Below are positions 24,421 to 36,522 of a stretch of 64,000 nucleotides of DNA, one piece after another. Position 1 is the stretch's first letter, and each line of letters opens with the position of its first letter. Location of the stretch: positions 2,232,001-2,296,000 of the forward strand of contig OZ251497.1 in the NCBI GenBank assembly GCA_965242735.1, in the 5' to 3' direction. Made by a program: the position numbers and the translations under genes. Source of the stretch: G958295645 sp965242735. Its GTDB lineage: Bacteria; Gemmatimonadota; Gemmatimonadetes; Longimicrobiales; Gaopeijiaceae. The notes under the pieces were generated by a model that was not told where the DNA came from, made no database searches, and saw only the letters and a list, made by a program, of their open reading frames with translations.

Positions 24421-26105
24421 TTAAGGCAGGACAGAGGAGATCAGGAAGAGGCGCTCTTGCCCTTCCAGGCCGGAGCTCGCGAGCCACGCATCCCACGGCG
24501 GACGCCTCGATCCCGGCGGGCTGGCATTCGCCCCCCCCCCCCGACGGATCTCGCCGATCTCCGCCTCCGCGTTGCAATTCCGTCGCACGTAGACCAGCCC
24601 GTTTCGCTCCCGGAGGTCGACGTCGTAGCGCGACTGGACGAGCCGAACGCCGATGTCGGCGGGATCGGCGTCCTTCAGCAGGGTGGACAGCAGAGGAGGA
24701 GGATGGGCGGCGGTGCGTTGCGACTGGACGACACAAGGAGCGAATTCATGCAACGCTTCCGCCGACGCGTAGGAAATCGGTCCGAACTGCACGCGCGCCA
24801 TGGTTCTCCACATGGGGACGGCGCCCACGAGCAGCACGACAGCGAGCAACGCCCGCGCAAGGGGGCGGCGAAACGGCCTGCGCAACTTGCTCGCGTCGGC
24901 CTGGCCACCGACGAGCGCCCACGCCGCATAGCAGGACACGACCACTTGCCCGGCCAAGGGGAACTTGACCGTCCATTCGCTGAAGATGCCGGCGCTCTGC
25001 CAATAGACGAGCGGGGCCGAGAGCAACGCCGCGACCGCCGCAAGAAAACAGGGATCGCGGACAGCCGAGGGCATGATGCGCCAGACGAGAACGCCGACGA
25101 TCAGAAATTCCGTAGCGTAGAGGAGGAACAAGCGTCCCCAGAGCCATGGGCCTTCCCACAGCCTCCAAATCCATTCCTTGGGGCCTGCCTCCCCGCTCGC
25201 CAAGTACAAGGCGACCAATCCGGCCAAGACCGCTCCTGCCAGGTTTTGCCAGCTCAACGCGGCGCGAAGGCGGCCTCGCCCGACGATCGCAGCCGCGAAC
25301 ACGGGCAGGAGCCCGATTGCAACCAGCGTCGACCAGAAGGCGCACGCCAACAAGACGATGCCGCTCGCAGAAAGAAACCGCGGATGATTCCTGAGCTGAA
25401 GCGCCATCAACGCCCCCAAGCCTGCCGTCAGGAAATGCTGCGGTGCCGCGTGGAACATCCAGAAGAGGGAATCGTAATGCGGACTAGGCGCGGACGCTTG
25501 CGCGTACACGACCCCTTCCCATGAGGGCAGAATCCATTCTTCGACCGAGTCCAGTCCGTTGAAGAACAACATGACGGCGACCGCAATCGCCGCCGCGCGC
25601 AACGACGGCAGGGCACGCGCCGCCATCAACAGGACCAACGCGGCGCCGAGCCATGTCCACAGCGGCACGGCCCAGTCCAGGACGCTTCGCCGACGACATG
25701 CGCCACCAAGCTGGGCGGCAGGTACCACCCCAAGTAGTAGCGGAGCAGCACGGGAGCTTCGCCCGCGTCCTGCGCCAAGTAGACCGGCCAGCTGCTGCGG
25801 GCCAAGTCGAGCATCACTGCGCGATGATACGACCAATCGGGGAATGCGGAATCGACGAACACTCCGCTCACCGGCGCCAGCCCGACAAGCACGAGAGCGA
25901 CGACCACCAGGACGACGGCAACACGCGAGGGCCGCCGCGGCCGCCACGAACCGGAGAGCGTCCGCCAAAGCGCAACCGCCAGGAGCGCCGCCGCCGGCAA
26001 GCCGATCCAAGCGCGAAACCAACCCGCGAACCAGATGGCCAGCGGCAGGGCCAAGTACGCGATCGCCGCGCGGTGGAGGAGCGGCAACGGACCGGTCACG
26101 GCCAC
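24421..26105 (-). pseudogene. Polytopic membrane protein, frameshifted
   Basis: The N-terminal part (from ATG 26105) has many hydrophobic helices and the stretch AFPDWSYHRAVMLDL...RYYLGWYLPPSLVAHVVGEA. The sense frame then jumps near 25690: VLDWAVPLWTWLGAALVLLMA continues in another frame to the stop at 24421. One missing base in the GEA/VLD region would restore a single protein of about 560 residues with roughly 12 membrane segments. It resembles large glycosyltransferase-like membrane proteins, but no catalytic motif identifies it. A poly-C tract (G on the sense strand) of 12 lies near the 3-prime end, and one of 16 lies just upstream of the start. The break may be real, phase-variable or a sequencing error. 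It converges with the helicase gene. Confidence 0.6.
24531..24542. repeat. Poly-C tract of 12 (poly-G in the coding strand)
   Basis: Twelve consecutive C residues lie near the 3-prime end of the membrane-protein gene, encoding Gly-Gly-Gly in the sense frame. Any slip would replace the last ~45 residues. Such long homopolymers are rare in this window apart from 26146-26161. Confidence 0.85.
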
Positions 26106-26236
26106 GAGGGGAATGGCGGACGTCGGCGGCCGCCGTGGCTTGTCGCCCCCCCCCCCCCCCCGTTTTTCGGCGGCAACGTCCCACCGTTGCCAGTAGTCCC
26201 GTCAATCGCGCGTCTCACGAATCCGGGATGCTTCAT
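26096..26236 (-). CDS. Possible short leader ORF starting MKHPG
   Basis: This 46-codon frame begins with the same ribosome-binding site, start and MKHPG codons as the DUF262 gene and runs through the 16-nt poly-G tract. It ends at 26096, overlapping the ATG of the membrane-protein gene (26105). It may be a non-functional remnant of a duplicated 5-prime region or a translated leader coupled to the membrane protein. No domain is recognisable. A 1-nt slip in the tract would fuse this leader into another frame. Confidence 0.3.
   Translation of the reverse strand: MKHPGFVRRAIDGTTGNGGTLPPKNGGGGGATSHGGRRRPPFPSWP
26146..26161. repeat. Poly-C tract of 16
   Basis: Sixteen consecutive C residues (G on the sense strand of the leftward gene) lie about 40 nt before the ATG of the membrane-protein gene and inside the short leader ORF. 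This is the longest homopolymer noticed in the window, and a plausible slippage site or assembly weak point. Confidence 0.9.
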
Positions 26237-26339
26237 GCGCGGCACGCCTTCGAGCGCGGACGGGACGTTCGAGCGGGCCCGTCGGCGACGGGGAAGCTCA
26301 TGGGCCATCAACGCTATCTTGCCGCAACACGGCGGTCAA
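26222..26339 (-). repeat. Promoter-leader repeat, copy B (upstream of membrane protein)
   Basis: Counterpart of 20523-20677. The promoter half and the ribosome-binding-site/start half are conserved; the middle is shorter (leader about 74 nt instead of about 111). After MKHPG the two sequences diverge completely. Confidence 0.7.
26311..26339 (-). promoter_or_regulatory. Sigma-70-like promoter, copy B
   Basis: On the minus strand TTGACC (26339-26334), a 17-nt spacer and TAGCGT (26316-26311) match copy A at 20649-20677 with one change in the -10 element. It would drive the leader ORF and the frameshifted membrane protein. Confidence 0.5.
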
Positions 26340-26484
26340 GTCGGCGGGTCGGTCAATCCCGCGAAAACGCCGACGCTGCCCAATCACCAGCTGAAGCTCC
26401 CTGTCGGCGATCAAGCGGTACTCGGGCGACCGCCCCGAGAGCGTGCGGCTCCGCTGCATGATGATCGGCACGCCAAGAACGCAC

Positions 26485-26490
26485 TATAAT
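26485..26490 (+). promoter_or_regulatory. Possible -10 box upstream of the antitoxin gene
   Basis: A perfect TATAAT lies about 60 nt before the Phd-type ATG. No good -35 box is present at the usual spacing. Just downstream is a small inverted repeat (GACT-5 nt-AGTC) that could serve as an operator for an autoregulating antitoxin. This is weak evidence. Confidence 0.3.
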
Positions 26491-26550
26491 AGACTGGCCT
26501 AGTCGATTGGTCGGCTCGACACGTGATTCGCGTTCGCCGGAGTTCCAGCC

Positions 26551-26796
26551 ATGCGGACCGTAGGAAGCTACGAAGCCAAGACGCGTCTCCCGCGGTTGCT
26601 CGACGGCGAGGCAGCGGGCAAGAGCGCGCCGACGGCTCGTCGCGGCCAGCCCGTCGCCCGCCTGGCGCCCATCGAAGACGACGCCAAGAGGCGGTGTCGC
26701 CAAGCTGCGCGACGCATCGGGGAGGGCCGCCAGCGGCTGGGCGGAGTTCCGGTCGCCGAACTGATGGACTCGATTCGCGAAGGGCGGCGGCATTGA
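26551..26796 (+). CDS. Phd/YefM-type antitoxin without a toxin partner
   Basis: This 81-residue protein has the Phd/YefM layout: MRTVGSYEAKTRLPRLLDG at the DNA-binding N-terminus, then TARRGQPVARLAPIE, the typical beta-strand region, and a helical toxin-neutralising tail. In complete modules a VapC-type PIN toxin follows immediately. Here the next sequence opens with a toxin-like LIVFA start but reaches a stop within about 20 codons, and ruvX begins about 70 nt later. The toxin therefore appears deleted and the antitoxin is an orphan. Confidence 0.75.
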   Translation: MRTVGSYEAKTRLPRLLDGEAAGKSAPTARRGQPVARLAPIEDDAKRRCRQAARRIGEGRQRLGGVPVAELMDSIREGRRH

Positions 26797-26865
26797 TCGT
26801 GTTCGCTCGCGGACGAAGCTGCTGTGGACGAGACGGCCGATTGCGCTGAGTCGGGCGGCCGGGCG

Positions 26866-27330
26866 ATGGGCGTCGACTACGGACGCCGCCGCATCGGCAT
26901 CGCCGTCGGGGACGTTGCGGACACGTTGGCCACGCCGCTGACCACGCTGGCGCGCCGGGCGGGCAAGCGGCCTCCGGTGGCCCGGTTGCTGGAGATCGCG
27001 AGCCGCCACCGCGTGCGCCTTGTCGTGGTTGGGCTTCCCCTGGACCCGTCCGGGCGCGAGACTGAATGGACGGCGGAGGTGCGTTCGTTCGGAGACCGGC
27101 TCGCGCGGCGAGGAGGGGTCCCGGTGGTCTTTCAAGACGAACGGTATTCGTCGGCGGAAGCCGAGTCCCGCATCCGGTCGGCCGGTCTGCCCCGCAAGAA
27201 GCGCGAGGACAAGGCTCGGATCGACGCCGCCGCGGCCGCGATCATCCTGCAGGACTGGCTGGACGGCGCCCGATGCGGGCCGGCGAGGCGCGGCCATGAC
27301 ACCGTCGGGGCAGCCAGGAGGCCCGAATGA
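26866..27330 (+). CDS. ruvX: Holliday junction resolvase-like YqgF/RuvX
   Basis: This 154-residue YqgF-family protein is an RNase H-fold nuclease implicated in 16S rRNA 5-prime maturation and proposed as a junction resolvase. The first strand MGVDYGRRRIGIAVGD holds the catalytic Asp. VVVGLPLDPSGRE and VVFQDERYSSAEAE supply the other conserved positions, and the C-terminal KARIDAAAAAIILQDWL holds the last Asp. A GTG at 26824 could add 14 residues, but neither candidate has a strong ribosome-binding site. It overlaps mltG by 4 nt (27327-27330), a common ruvX-mltG arrangement. This marks the return to core genome after the island. Confidence 0.93.
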   Translation: MGVDYGRRRIGIAVGDVADTLATPLTTLARRAGKRPPVARLLEIASRHRVRLVVVGLPLDPSGRETEWTAEVRSFGDRLARRGGVPVVFQDERYSSAEAESRIRSAGLPRKKREDKARIDAAAAAIILQDWLDGARCGPARRGHDTVGAARRPE

Positions 27331-28337
27331 CGCGGGGTCGCGGGCGCGCGGCGGTCTTCTACACCGCCGGCCTTGCCGTCGCGGTCGCGGCCACGGCCAC
27401 GTTCGCCGGACCGAGGCTGCCGGGCGGGGAGACGTACCTTCACATCGCCCCCGGATCGTCGTTTCGGGCCGTGGTGGACACGCTGGAGGTCCGCCAAGTC
27501 GTCGCCCGCCCAGGTCTCTTTCGCGTGTACGCGCGCTTGCGGGGGCTGGACGGGTCGGTGAAGGCCGGGACCTACAAGCTCGCCCGGGGAGAACGGTACG
27601 GACGGCTCCTGGAGACGCTCACGGACGGCCGGGTGGAGACGTACCCCACGACCTTCCCCGAGGGGCTCACGCTCAAGGAGATGGCGGGCCGCATCGCGGA
27701 CTTCGTCGAGACGAGCGACTCCGCCGCGATCCTCGCGGAGCTGGTCGGCGACACGCTGGCTCGCGTCTGGGACGTGCCGGGGCCAGGGCTCGAGGGATAC
27801 CTCTTCCCCGACACCTACCGGCTGGCCAAGGGCGTCGGCGCCGGGCACTTCGTCGCGGCCATGACGGCCCAGTACAAGCGCTACTGGACACCGGAGCGGC
27901 GCGCCAAGCTGGCCGAGACGGGAATGAGCGAGCGCGAAGCGGTCACGCTGGCGTCGATCATCCAGGCGGAGTCGCGGCGCGAGTCGGAGATGCGCACGAT
28001 CTCGAGCGTCTACCACAACCGCCTGCGCGACGGGATGCGGCTCCAGGCCGACCCGACCGTGCTCTACGCGCTCGGAGGCCACCGGCCGCGCCTGCTGTAC
28101 GCCGCCATCGACTCGGTCGCCGACAATCCCTACAACACCTATGCGCACGCCGGTCTCCCGCCCGGCCCCATCGGCGCGCCAGGCGCCGAAGCGCTCGACG
28201 CCGCGCTCGACCCCGCCGAGACCGACTACTACTACTTCGTCGCCCAGTCCAACGGCGAGCACGTCTTCTCCCGCTCGCTGCGCGCCCACAACAACGCCCG
28301 CATTCGCATCCGCCGCCAAGCCGCACAACGCGAGTGA
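27327..28337 (+). CDS. mltG: Endolytic transglycosylase MltG
   Basis: This 336-residue inner-membrane enzyme cuts nascent peptidoglycan glycan strands and helps end their elongation. An N-terminal membrane segment is followed by a LysM-like portion (YLHIAPGSSFRAVVDTLE) and then the YceG catalytic domain. Motifs are FPEGLTLKEMA, GYLFPDTYRL and LASIIQAESRRESEM, with the catalytic Glu near residue 215, then YHNRL, LQADPTVLYALG, NTYAHAGLPPGPI and the ending YYFVAQSNGEHVFSRSL. The ATG overlaps the ruvX stop by 4 nt. Length and motifs are typical. Confidence 0.96.
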   Translation: MTRGRGRAAVFYTAGLAVAVAATATFAGPRLPGGETYLHIAPGSSFRAVVDTLEVRQVVARPGLFRVYARLRGLDGSVKAGTYKLARGERYGRLLETLTDGRVETYPTTFPEGLTLKEMAGRIADFVETSDSAAILAELVGDTLARVWDVPGPGLEGYLFPDTYRLAKGVGAGHFVAAMTAQYKRYWTPERRAKLAETGMSEREAVTLASIIQAESRRESEMRTISSVYHNRLRDGMRLQADPTVLYALGGHRPRLLYAAIDSVADNPYNTYAHAGLPPGPIGAPGAEALDAALDPAETDYYYFVAQSNGEHVFSRSLRAHNNARIRIRRQAAQRE

Positions 28338-28398
28338 GCGGGTCGCGGGCACCCGCCCCAAGCCGGCAACCACAGACGCCAGGCCGGACTGGACCGCC

Positions 28399-29109
28399 AT
28401 GACGCTCGCCGACCACCAGCGCTTGCAGCGAGCCAGACAGGCACCCGGCGGAGTAGGCCGCCCGAACGCCAGGCCTCTCGCCGATCGTCTGCGCCTCCTT
28501 GTCGTGACGGACCGAGGCCGCCGCTCCCCGGCGTTCCTGGACGCCGTCGTCGGCGACGTCCTGCGCGGCGGGGCGCCCGCCGTCCAGCTTCGCGAGAAGG
28601 ACCTGCCGCCGCGCGACCTCCTTCCGCTTGCCCGCCGGCTCCGGCTCGCCGCCCACCGCGCCGGCGCCCTCTTCTTCGTCAACGACCGTCTCGATCTCGC
28701 CCTGGTTGCCGAAGCCGACGGCGTCCATCTCGGTCCGGACGATCTTCCCGTCGCCGCCGCTCGCCGTCTCGCCCCGCCGCCCTTCCTCGTCGGCGCGTCC
28801 GCGCGCACGCCCGAGGCCGCCCGCGCCGCCGAGGCTGACGGGGCCGACTACGTCGGTTGCGGCCCCGTCTTCCCAACCCGCACCAAGCCGTCCCCTCCGA
28901 TCGGTCTCGACCGCCTGGCCGCCGTCGTCGCCGCCGTGCGCATCCCGGTCCTCGCCATCGGCGGCCTCGACGCCGCCCGCGCGCCCGAGGTCCGCAACGC
29001 CGGCGCCGCTGGCTGTGCCGTGGCCGGCGCCCTCATGGAAGCCGCCGACCCGTGCGCCGCCACCGCAGCGTTGCTCGCCGCCATGCCGCCGCCCTCGCCA
29101 GCGCGCTGA
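28399..29109 (+). CDS. thiE: Thiamine-phosphate synthase
   Basis: This 236-residue TIM-barrel enzyme joins the thiazole phosphate and HMP pyrophosphate moieties to make thiamine phosphate. Landmarks in order are LLVVTDRGRR, AVQLREKDLP, ALFFVNDRLDLAL, GVHLGPDDLPV, DYVGCGPVFPTRTKP and VLAIGGLDA. The ATG at 28399 begins an extended N-terminus of about 30 residues before the first strand. The frame is also open further upstream but overlaps mltG. It lies 61 nt after mltG and converges with the rRNA pair. No TPP riboswitch is visible in the short upstream gap. Confidence 0.93.
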   Translation: MTLADHQRLQRARQAPGGVGRPNARPLADRLRLLVVTDRGRRSPAFLDAVVGDVLRGGAPAVQLREKDLPPRDLLPLARRLRLAAHRAGALFFVNDRLDLALVAEADGVHLGPDDLPVAAARRLAPPPFLVGASARTPEAARAAEADGADYVGCGPVFPTRTKPSPPIGLDRLAAVVAAVRIPVLAIGGLDAARAPEVRNAGAAGCAVAGALMEAADPCAATAALLAAMPPPSPAR

Positions 29110-29132
29110 TCGCCTGCGCACCCGCCCAAAAA

Positions 29133-29160
29133 CAAAACGCCCCGTCCGGCCGCTGATGCG
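29133..29160. repeat. Partial duplicate of the rRNA terminator arm
   Basis: The sequence CAAAACGCCCCGTCC plus flanking bases repeats at 29208-29237, where it forms the left arm of the rRNA terminator. This copy lacks a matching right arm, so it is probably not a functional terminator on its own. It lies just after the thiE stop. Confidence 0.5.
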
Positions 29161-29200
29161 ACGCTCGAAGAACTGGGGGACGGCGTCGGCGGCGGAGACC

Positions 29201-29252
29201 AAAAAAGCAAAACGCCCCGTCCAGCCGCACTTGCGACCGAACGGGGCGTCTT
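29201..29252 (-). terminator. Rho-independent terminator of the 23S-5S transcript
   Basis: Read leftward, ACGCCCCGT (29249-29241) and ACGGGGCGT (29220-29212) form a 9-bp GC-rich stem around a roughly 20-nt loop. A T-rich run follows (A residues at 29201-29211 on the plus strand). It lies a few nucleotides after the 5S 3-prime end. Confidence 0.85.
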
Positions 29253-29258
29253 CGAATT

Positions 29259-29377
29259 GGCCGGCAACGACGTACTCTTCCACCGGATCGCTCCAGCAGT
29301 ACCATCCGCGCGACAGGGCTTAACTTCCGAATTCGGGATGGGATCGGGTGTAGCCCCTGTGCTTTGGTCACCAGCCA
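29259..29377 (-). rRNA. rrf: 5S ribosomal RNA
   Basis: The minus strand has the conserved 5S core CCCATCCCGAATTCGGAAGT, followed by TAAGCCC and GATGGTACTGC, then GGAAGAGTACGTCG near the 3-prime end. Terminal bases pair as GGCTGGTG with a CCGGCC-like end. Boundaries are estimated to within a few bases. It follows the 23S gene by about 65 nt and is closed by a terminator. Confidence 0.92.
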
Positions 29378-29443
29378 AAGATTCGAAGAGCAGAGGGATG
29401 GGAAGCGCCTTGGGCACGTGCCGGAAAGACGCGGAAAGGAAAG

Positions 29444-32408
<2,965 letters not shown>

Positions 32409-32621
32409 AGCCCTTTCCTCGTCGCAGGACCCGAATCGCGGCCATGTCCAGCCAGCCGCGCCGCGTCCCGCAAATCCGACTCAAGAGCGGTCCACCGTCG
32501 CCTTTCCAACACGTACGCTCTCACGCCGCCGTCCAGCCGCCGACGCCGCGAAGCGTCGGGCGGACCGGGCCGATGGCCTGGAGCGACCTAAGGCACTTCC
32601 CTTCCCTCTACCCTGGTTTTC

Positions 32622-32655
32622 TCAAAAAGCGCCGTCCGCTCCGGCACCGGACGGA
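32622..32655 (-). terminator. Hairpin with T-run between rRNA promoter and 23S (terminator or attenuator)
   Basis: Read leftward, CCGTCCG (32654-32648) and CGGACGG (32638-32632) form a 7-bp stem with a 9-nt loop, followed by CGCTTTTTGAG. It could end the upstream beta-propeller transcript. If the promoter at 32717-32744 drives the rRNA, transcripts must read through it. Confidence 0.6.
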
Positions 32656-32716
32656 GGAGGCTCCTCACGCCCAAGCGCGGTCGCGCCGCTCGCGGCGGCA
32701 ACGCGGACAGTCCACG

Positions 32717-32744
32717 AAGTTAACGCAATCGGCGCGGAAGTCAA
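32717..32744 (-). promoter_or_regulatory. Sigma-70-like promoter for 23S-5S rRNA
   Basis: On the minus strand TTGACT (32744-32739), a 16-nt spacer and TAACTT (32722-32717) form a near-consensus promoter about 310 nt before the 23S 5-prime end. It is similar to the promoters at 20649 and 26311. Confidence 0.55.
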
Positions 32745-32820
32745 ATCCTCGGCAAGCCGGGCGGCCGACGGGCCCCGGGGGCGGCCCCGCAAGACCCCGC
32801 TACGGCCCCGGCAAGACGCG

Positions 32821-33783
32821 CTACGACTTCGGAACCAGCTCCACGTCGAGCTTCACGGCAACGGACCGGAGGTTGGGCTCGTCCCAGTAGGTCGCGAGGA
32901 AATGCCCGTCCGGCGTGGCGTTCCAGACCCGGTAGCGACGGGCTGTCGGCGTGCGAGCGACGATCGCGCCGTCCGGCGACACCACGAGCCAGAGGCCGCT
33001 TTGGGGAACCCCGTCGTCCACCGGCACGACCTCGACGACGTTCAGGACGGCACCGTCGTCCAGCTCGTGAACGAACGAGGACTTCGTCCATCTCGAGGTG
33101 TACGTCCTGCTGTTGTTCGGGCCGAACACGACCGCCCGGTCCAGTTCCGACGACGACACGACGCCCTCGTCCTCGACGAGCAGACGCGCCCCGCCGCCCT
33201 CCAAGTCGGCGTAGCGGGTGATCCGGAAGGGCGCGGCGTCCGAGACCAGGAGCCCTCCGTCGCGCGTCACCGCCACCGGGCCTCCCGAGGCCGAACGGAC
33301 GATCTCCCAACTCCGGCGGTCGGCCGCCGGATGCCAGCTCTTCACGTGCCGAGCCCGGCGGTCGTAGCGGTGCACCGACCAGCGGGCGAACTCGTGGCTC
33401 GGGTCCGAGCCGAAGCCGCCGCTCGCGACAAAGCCGCCGTCGGGCGTCGCAATGAAGCCCATGATCCATATCGAGCCCTGCTCCGGAAAACGACGATCTG
33501 GACGCTTGTCCGCCCCGAAGAAGGCGAGCCGGCTTCCTTCCCAGACGACCATGCCCCCGGTCGGCAACGCCACGATCCTGTGGACGCTGCCGACTTCGCG
33601 CGGTCCGTCGCCGCTGCGCAACGCCACCGCGACTCGCCGGCCGTCGGCCGACACCTCGTAGACCTCCTCGAGCGATCGGTCGCCGACCCAGACCGTCCCG
33701 TCCGGCCATTGCGCCATTCCCGTTGGCAACCCGAATCCGGGGTCGCCCGGCGTGCTCCACACCTCGGTGACCACGACCTCCAT
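32821..33783 (-). CDS. 6-bladed beta-propeller protein
   Basis: This 320-residue protein has repeated blade motifs: LPTGMAQWPDGTVWVGD, GFIATPDGGFVASGGF, GPVAVTRDGGLLVSDA and WLVVSPDGAIVART. These are typical of NHL-like or 6-bladed beta-propeller proteins. The ATG at 33783 gives no signal peptide. Codons directly upstream in the same frame read LAGCAPAAAVAQEP, a lipobox or signal-like end, but no standard start codon is found before the in-frame stop. The true N-terminus may therefore be lost or start at a rare codon. Two relatives lie at 42401 and 43628. The function is unknown; such proteins are usually exported. Confidence 0.7.
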   Translation of the reverse strand: MEVVVTEVWSTPGDPGFGLPTGMAQWPDGTVWVGDRSLEEVYEVSADGRRVAVALRSGDGPREVGSVHRIVALPTGGMVVWEGSRLAFFGADKRPDRRFPEQGSIWIMGFIATPDGGFVASGGFGSDPSHEFARWSVHRYDRRARHVKSWHPAADRRSWEIVRSASGGPVAVTRDGGLLVSDAAPFRITRYADLEGGGARLLVEDEGVVSSSELDRAVVFGPNNSRTYTSRWTKSSFVHELDDGAVLNVVEVVPVDDGVPQSGLWLVVSPDGAIVARTPTARRYRVWNATPDGHFLATYWDEPNLRSVAVKLDVELVPKS

Positions 33784-33882
33784 CGGCTCTTGGGCAACGG
33801 CCGCCGCAGGCGCGCAGCCCGCCAGGGTCGGACGAGGATCGTCGAGGCAGCCAACGCCCGGCCCGGCCGCGAGCCTCGCATC

Positions 33883-34701
33883 CTACATCCCCGCCAGCGA
33901 GAGGAACTCCTGCACGTCGTCGGAGCAGACGTGGAAGTCGCCCAGCTCGGCGCCGCCTTGGGGACCGTGCCAGTCCGAGCCGCCGGTGGTGACCAGGCGG
34001 TGGCGGCGGGCGGCGTCTTCCAGGCTGCTGGGGCTCGCCGAGCGGCCCGGCGGCCGGTGGACCTCCAGGCCTCGCAGGCCGGCTCGGAGCAGATCGGGGA
34101 GGAGGTTCTCCCAGGTGGCGACGGGCGGGTGGGCCCAGACTGGCACGCCGCCGGCCTCCAGGACGGCCTCGATGACCTCGCGCGGCTTGGCCACGTCGGT
34201 CGGCACGTAGGCGGGGCAGCCGTCGCCGATGAAGCGCTTGAACGCGTCCGGAACGTCCTTGGCGTGTCCGGCCTCCACGAGGGCGCGCGCGAGATGGGGG
34301 CGGACGAACGCGGTGCGCGGCGAGGCCCGCTGCGCTTCGACGAGCTCGCGGCTCACCGCAAAGCCCAGGGCCGCCAGCTTCTCCATCATCTCGTCCATCC
34401 GGACGGCCCGTCTTTCCGCTCCGCGCCGGGCCAGGCCCGCGAGCACGGCGGAGTCGACGTCCACCAGGTAGCCCAGGATGTGGATGTCCTCGCCGTCCAC
34501 GGTGCTGCTCAGCTCGGCGGCCGCGATGACCTGAATCGGCTTCCCCGAGGCGGCGGCCAGCGCGGGGCGCACGCCCGCCACGGTGTCGTGGTCGGCCAGG
34601 GCGATGACGTCGAGGCCGCCCGCGACGGCCCGGTCCACCACTTCTTCGGGCGAGCAGGCGCCGTCGGACGCGGTGCTGTGGACGTGGAGGTCCAGCCTCA
34701 C
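33883..34701 (-). CDS. PHP domain phosphoesterase (TrpH/YciV-like)
   Basis: This 272-residue protein starts at the GTG at 34701, overlapping the atpC stop in GTGA. PHP metal motifs are LDLHVHSTASDG (HxH), VIALADHDTVAGV, a glutamate in IAAAELSS, VWAHPPV and a late TTGGSDWHG. YciV/RNase AM relatives trim RNA 5-prime ends or hydrolyse 3-prime,5-prime-bis-nucleotides. The protein is the last cistron of the ATP synthase operon, probably co-transcribed without a functional link. The assignment to the PHP superfamily is firm; the substrate is inferred. Confidence 0.88.
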   Translation of the reverse strand: MRLDLHVHSTASDGACSPEEVVDRAVAGGLDVIALADHDTVAGVRPALAAASGKPIQVIAAAELSSTVDGEDIHILGYLVDVDSAVLAGLARRGAERRAVRMDEMMEKLAALGFAVSRELVEAQRASPRTAFVRPHLARALVEAGHAKDVPDAFKRFIGDGCPAYVPTDVAKPREVIEAVLEAGGVPVWAHPPVATWENLLPDLLRAGLRGLEVHRPPGRSASPSSLEDAARRHRLVTTGGSDWHGPQGGAELGDFHVCSDDVQEFLSLAGM

Positions 34702-35033
34702 GGGCGGTCGCCAGCCGTTCGCGCAGTCGGCGCAGCTGGTGGCGCGGCTGGTGGCGCGGTTGCCGGCGGGCCCGCAGGATCGCTCGCGCCGTCCGCCAGC
34801 GCCGTCGCCTTGCCGTCCGCGACCTTCAGGACGCCGCCGTCGATGGAGATCCGGCGCTCCTCGCCGTCCTCGGACACGAACACGATCGGCCCGGCGTCCA
34901 GGATGGCAAGGAAGGGCGCGTGGCGCGGGTACACGCCCACGCGGCCGTCCCACGCGGGCGCCACCAGCGACCGCACGTTCTCGTCCAGGACCACGCGGTC
35001 CGGCGCGAGCACCCGCATCCGCAGCAGCGCCAT
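34698..35033 (-). CDS. atpC: ATP synthase epsilon subunit
   Basis: This 111-residue protein matches the epsilon N-terminal beta-sandwich (MRVLAPDRVVLDENVRSLVAP, GRVGVYPRHAPFLAIL, RRISIDGGVLKV). The usual C-terminal two-helix inhibitory domain is absent and is replaced by an Ala/Pro/Thr-rich tail. Epsilon couples the F1 central stalk to the c-ring, so loss of the helices predicts no epsilon-type auto-inhibition. It lies 15 nt after atpD and overlaps the PHP gene start. Confidence 0.9.
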   Translation of the reverse strand: MALLRMRVLAPDRVVLDENVRSLVAPAWDGRVGVYPRHAPFLAILDAGPIVFVSEDGEERRISIDGGVLKVADGKATALADGASDPAGPPATAPPAAPPAAPTARTAGDRP

Positions 35034-35048
35034 TCGCCTGCCGCCGCC

Positions 35049-36488
<1,440 letters not shown>

Positions 36489-36522
36489 GATGTGCCTTGC
36501 TTGAGGGTCTCTGTTGGTCGTG

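Larger units (their letters stand above)
32409..32820. other. 23S leader region without a gene
   Basis: These ~410 nt separate the 23S 5-prime end from the beta-propeller gene. They hold a promoter candidate (32717-32744), a hairpin with a T-run (32622-32655) and one arm of the 23S processing stem. I found no 16S fragment, no tRNA cloverleaf and no convincing coding frame. Confidence 0.6.

Noticed and set aside
32409..32820. tRNA or 16S fragment in the 23S leader
   Set aside because: No cloverleaf with a conserved T-arm and no 16S signature could be found.
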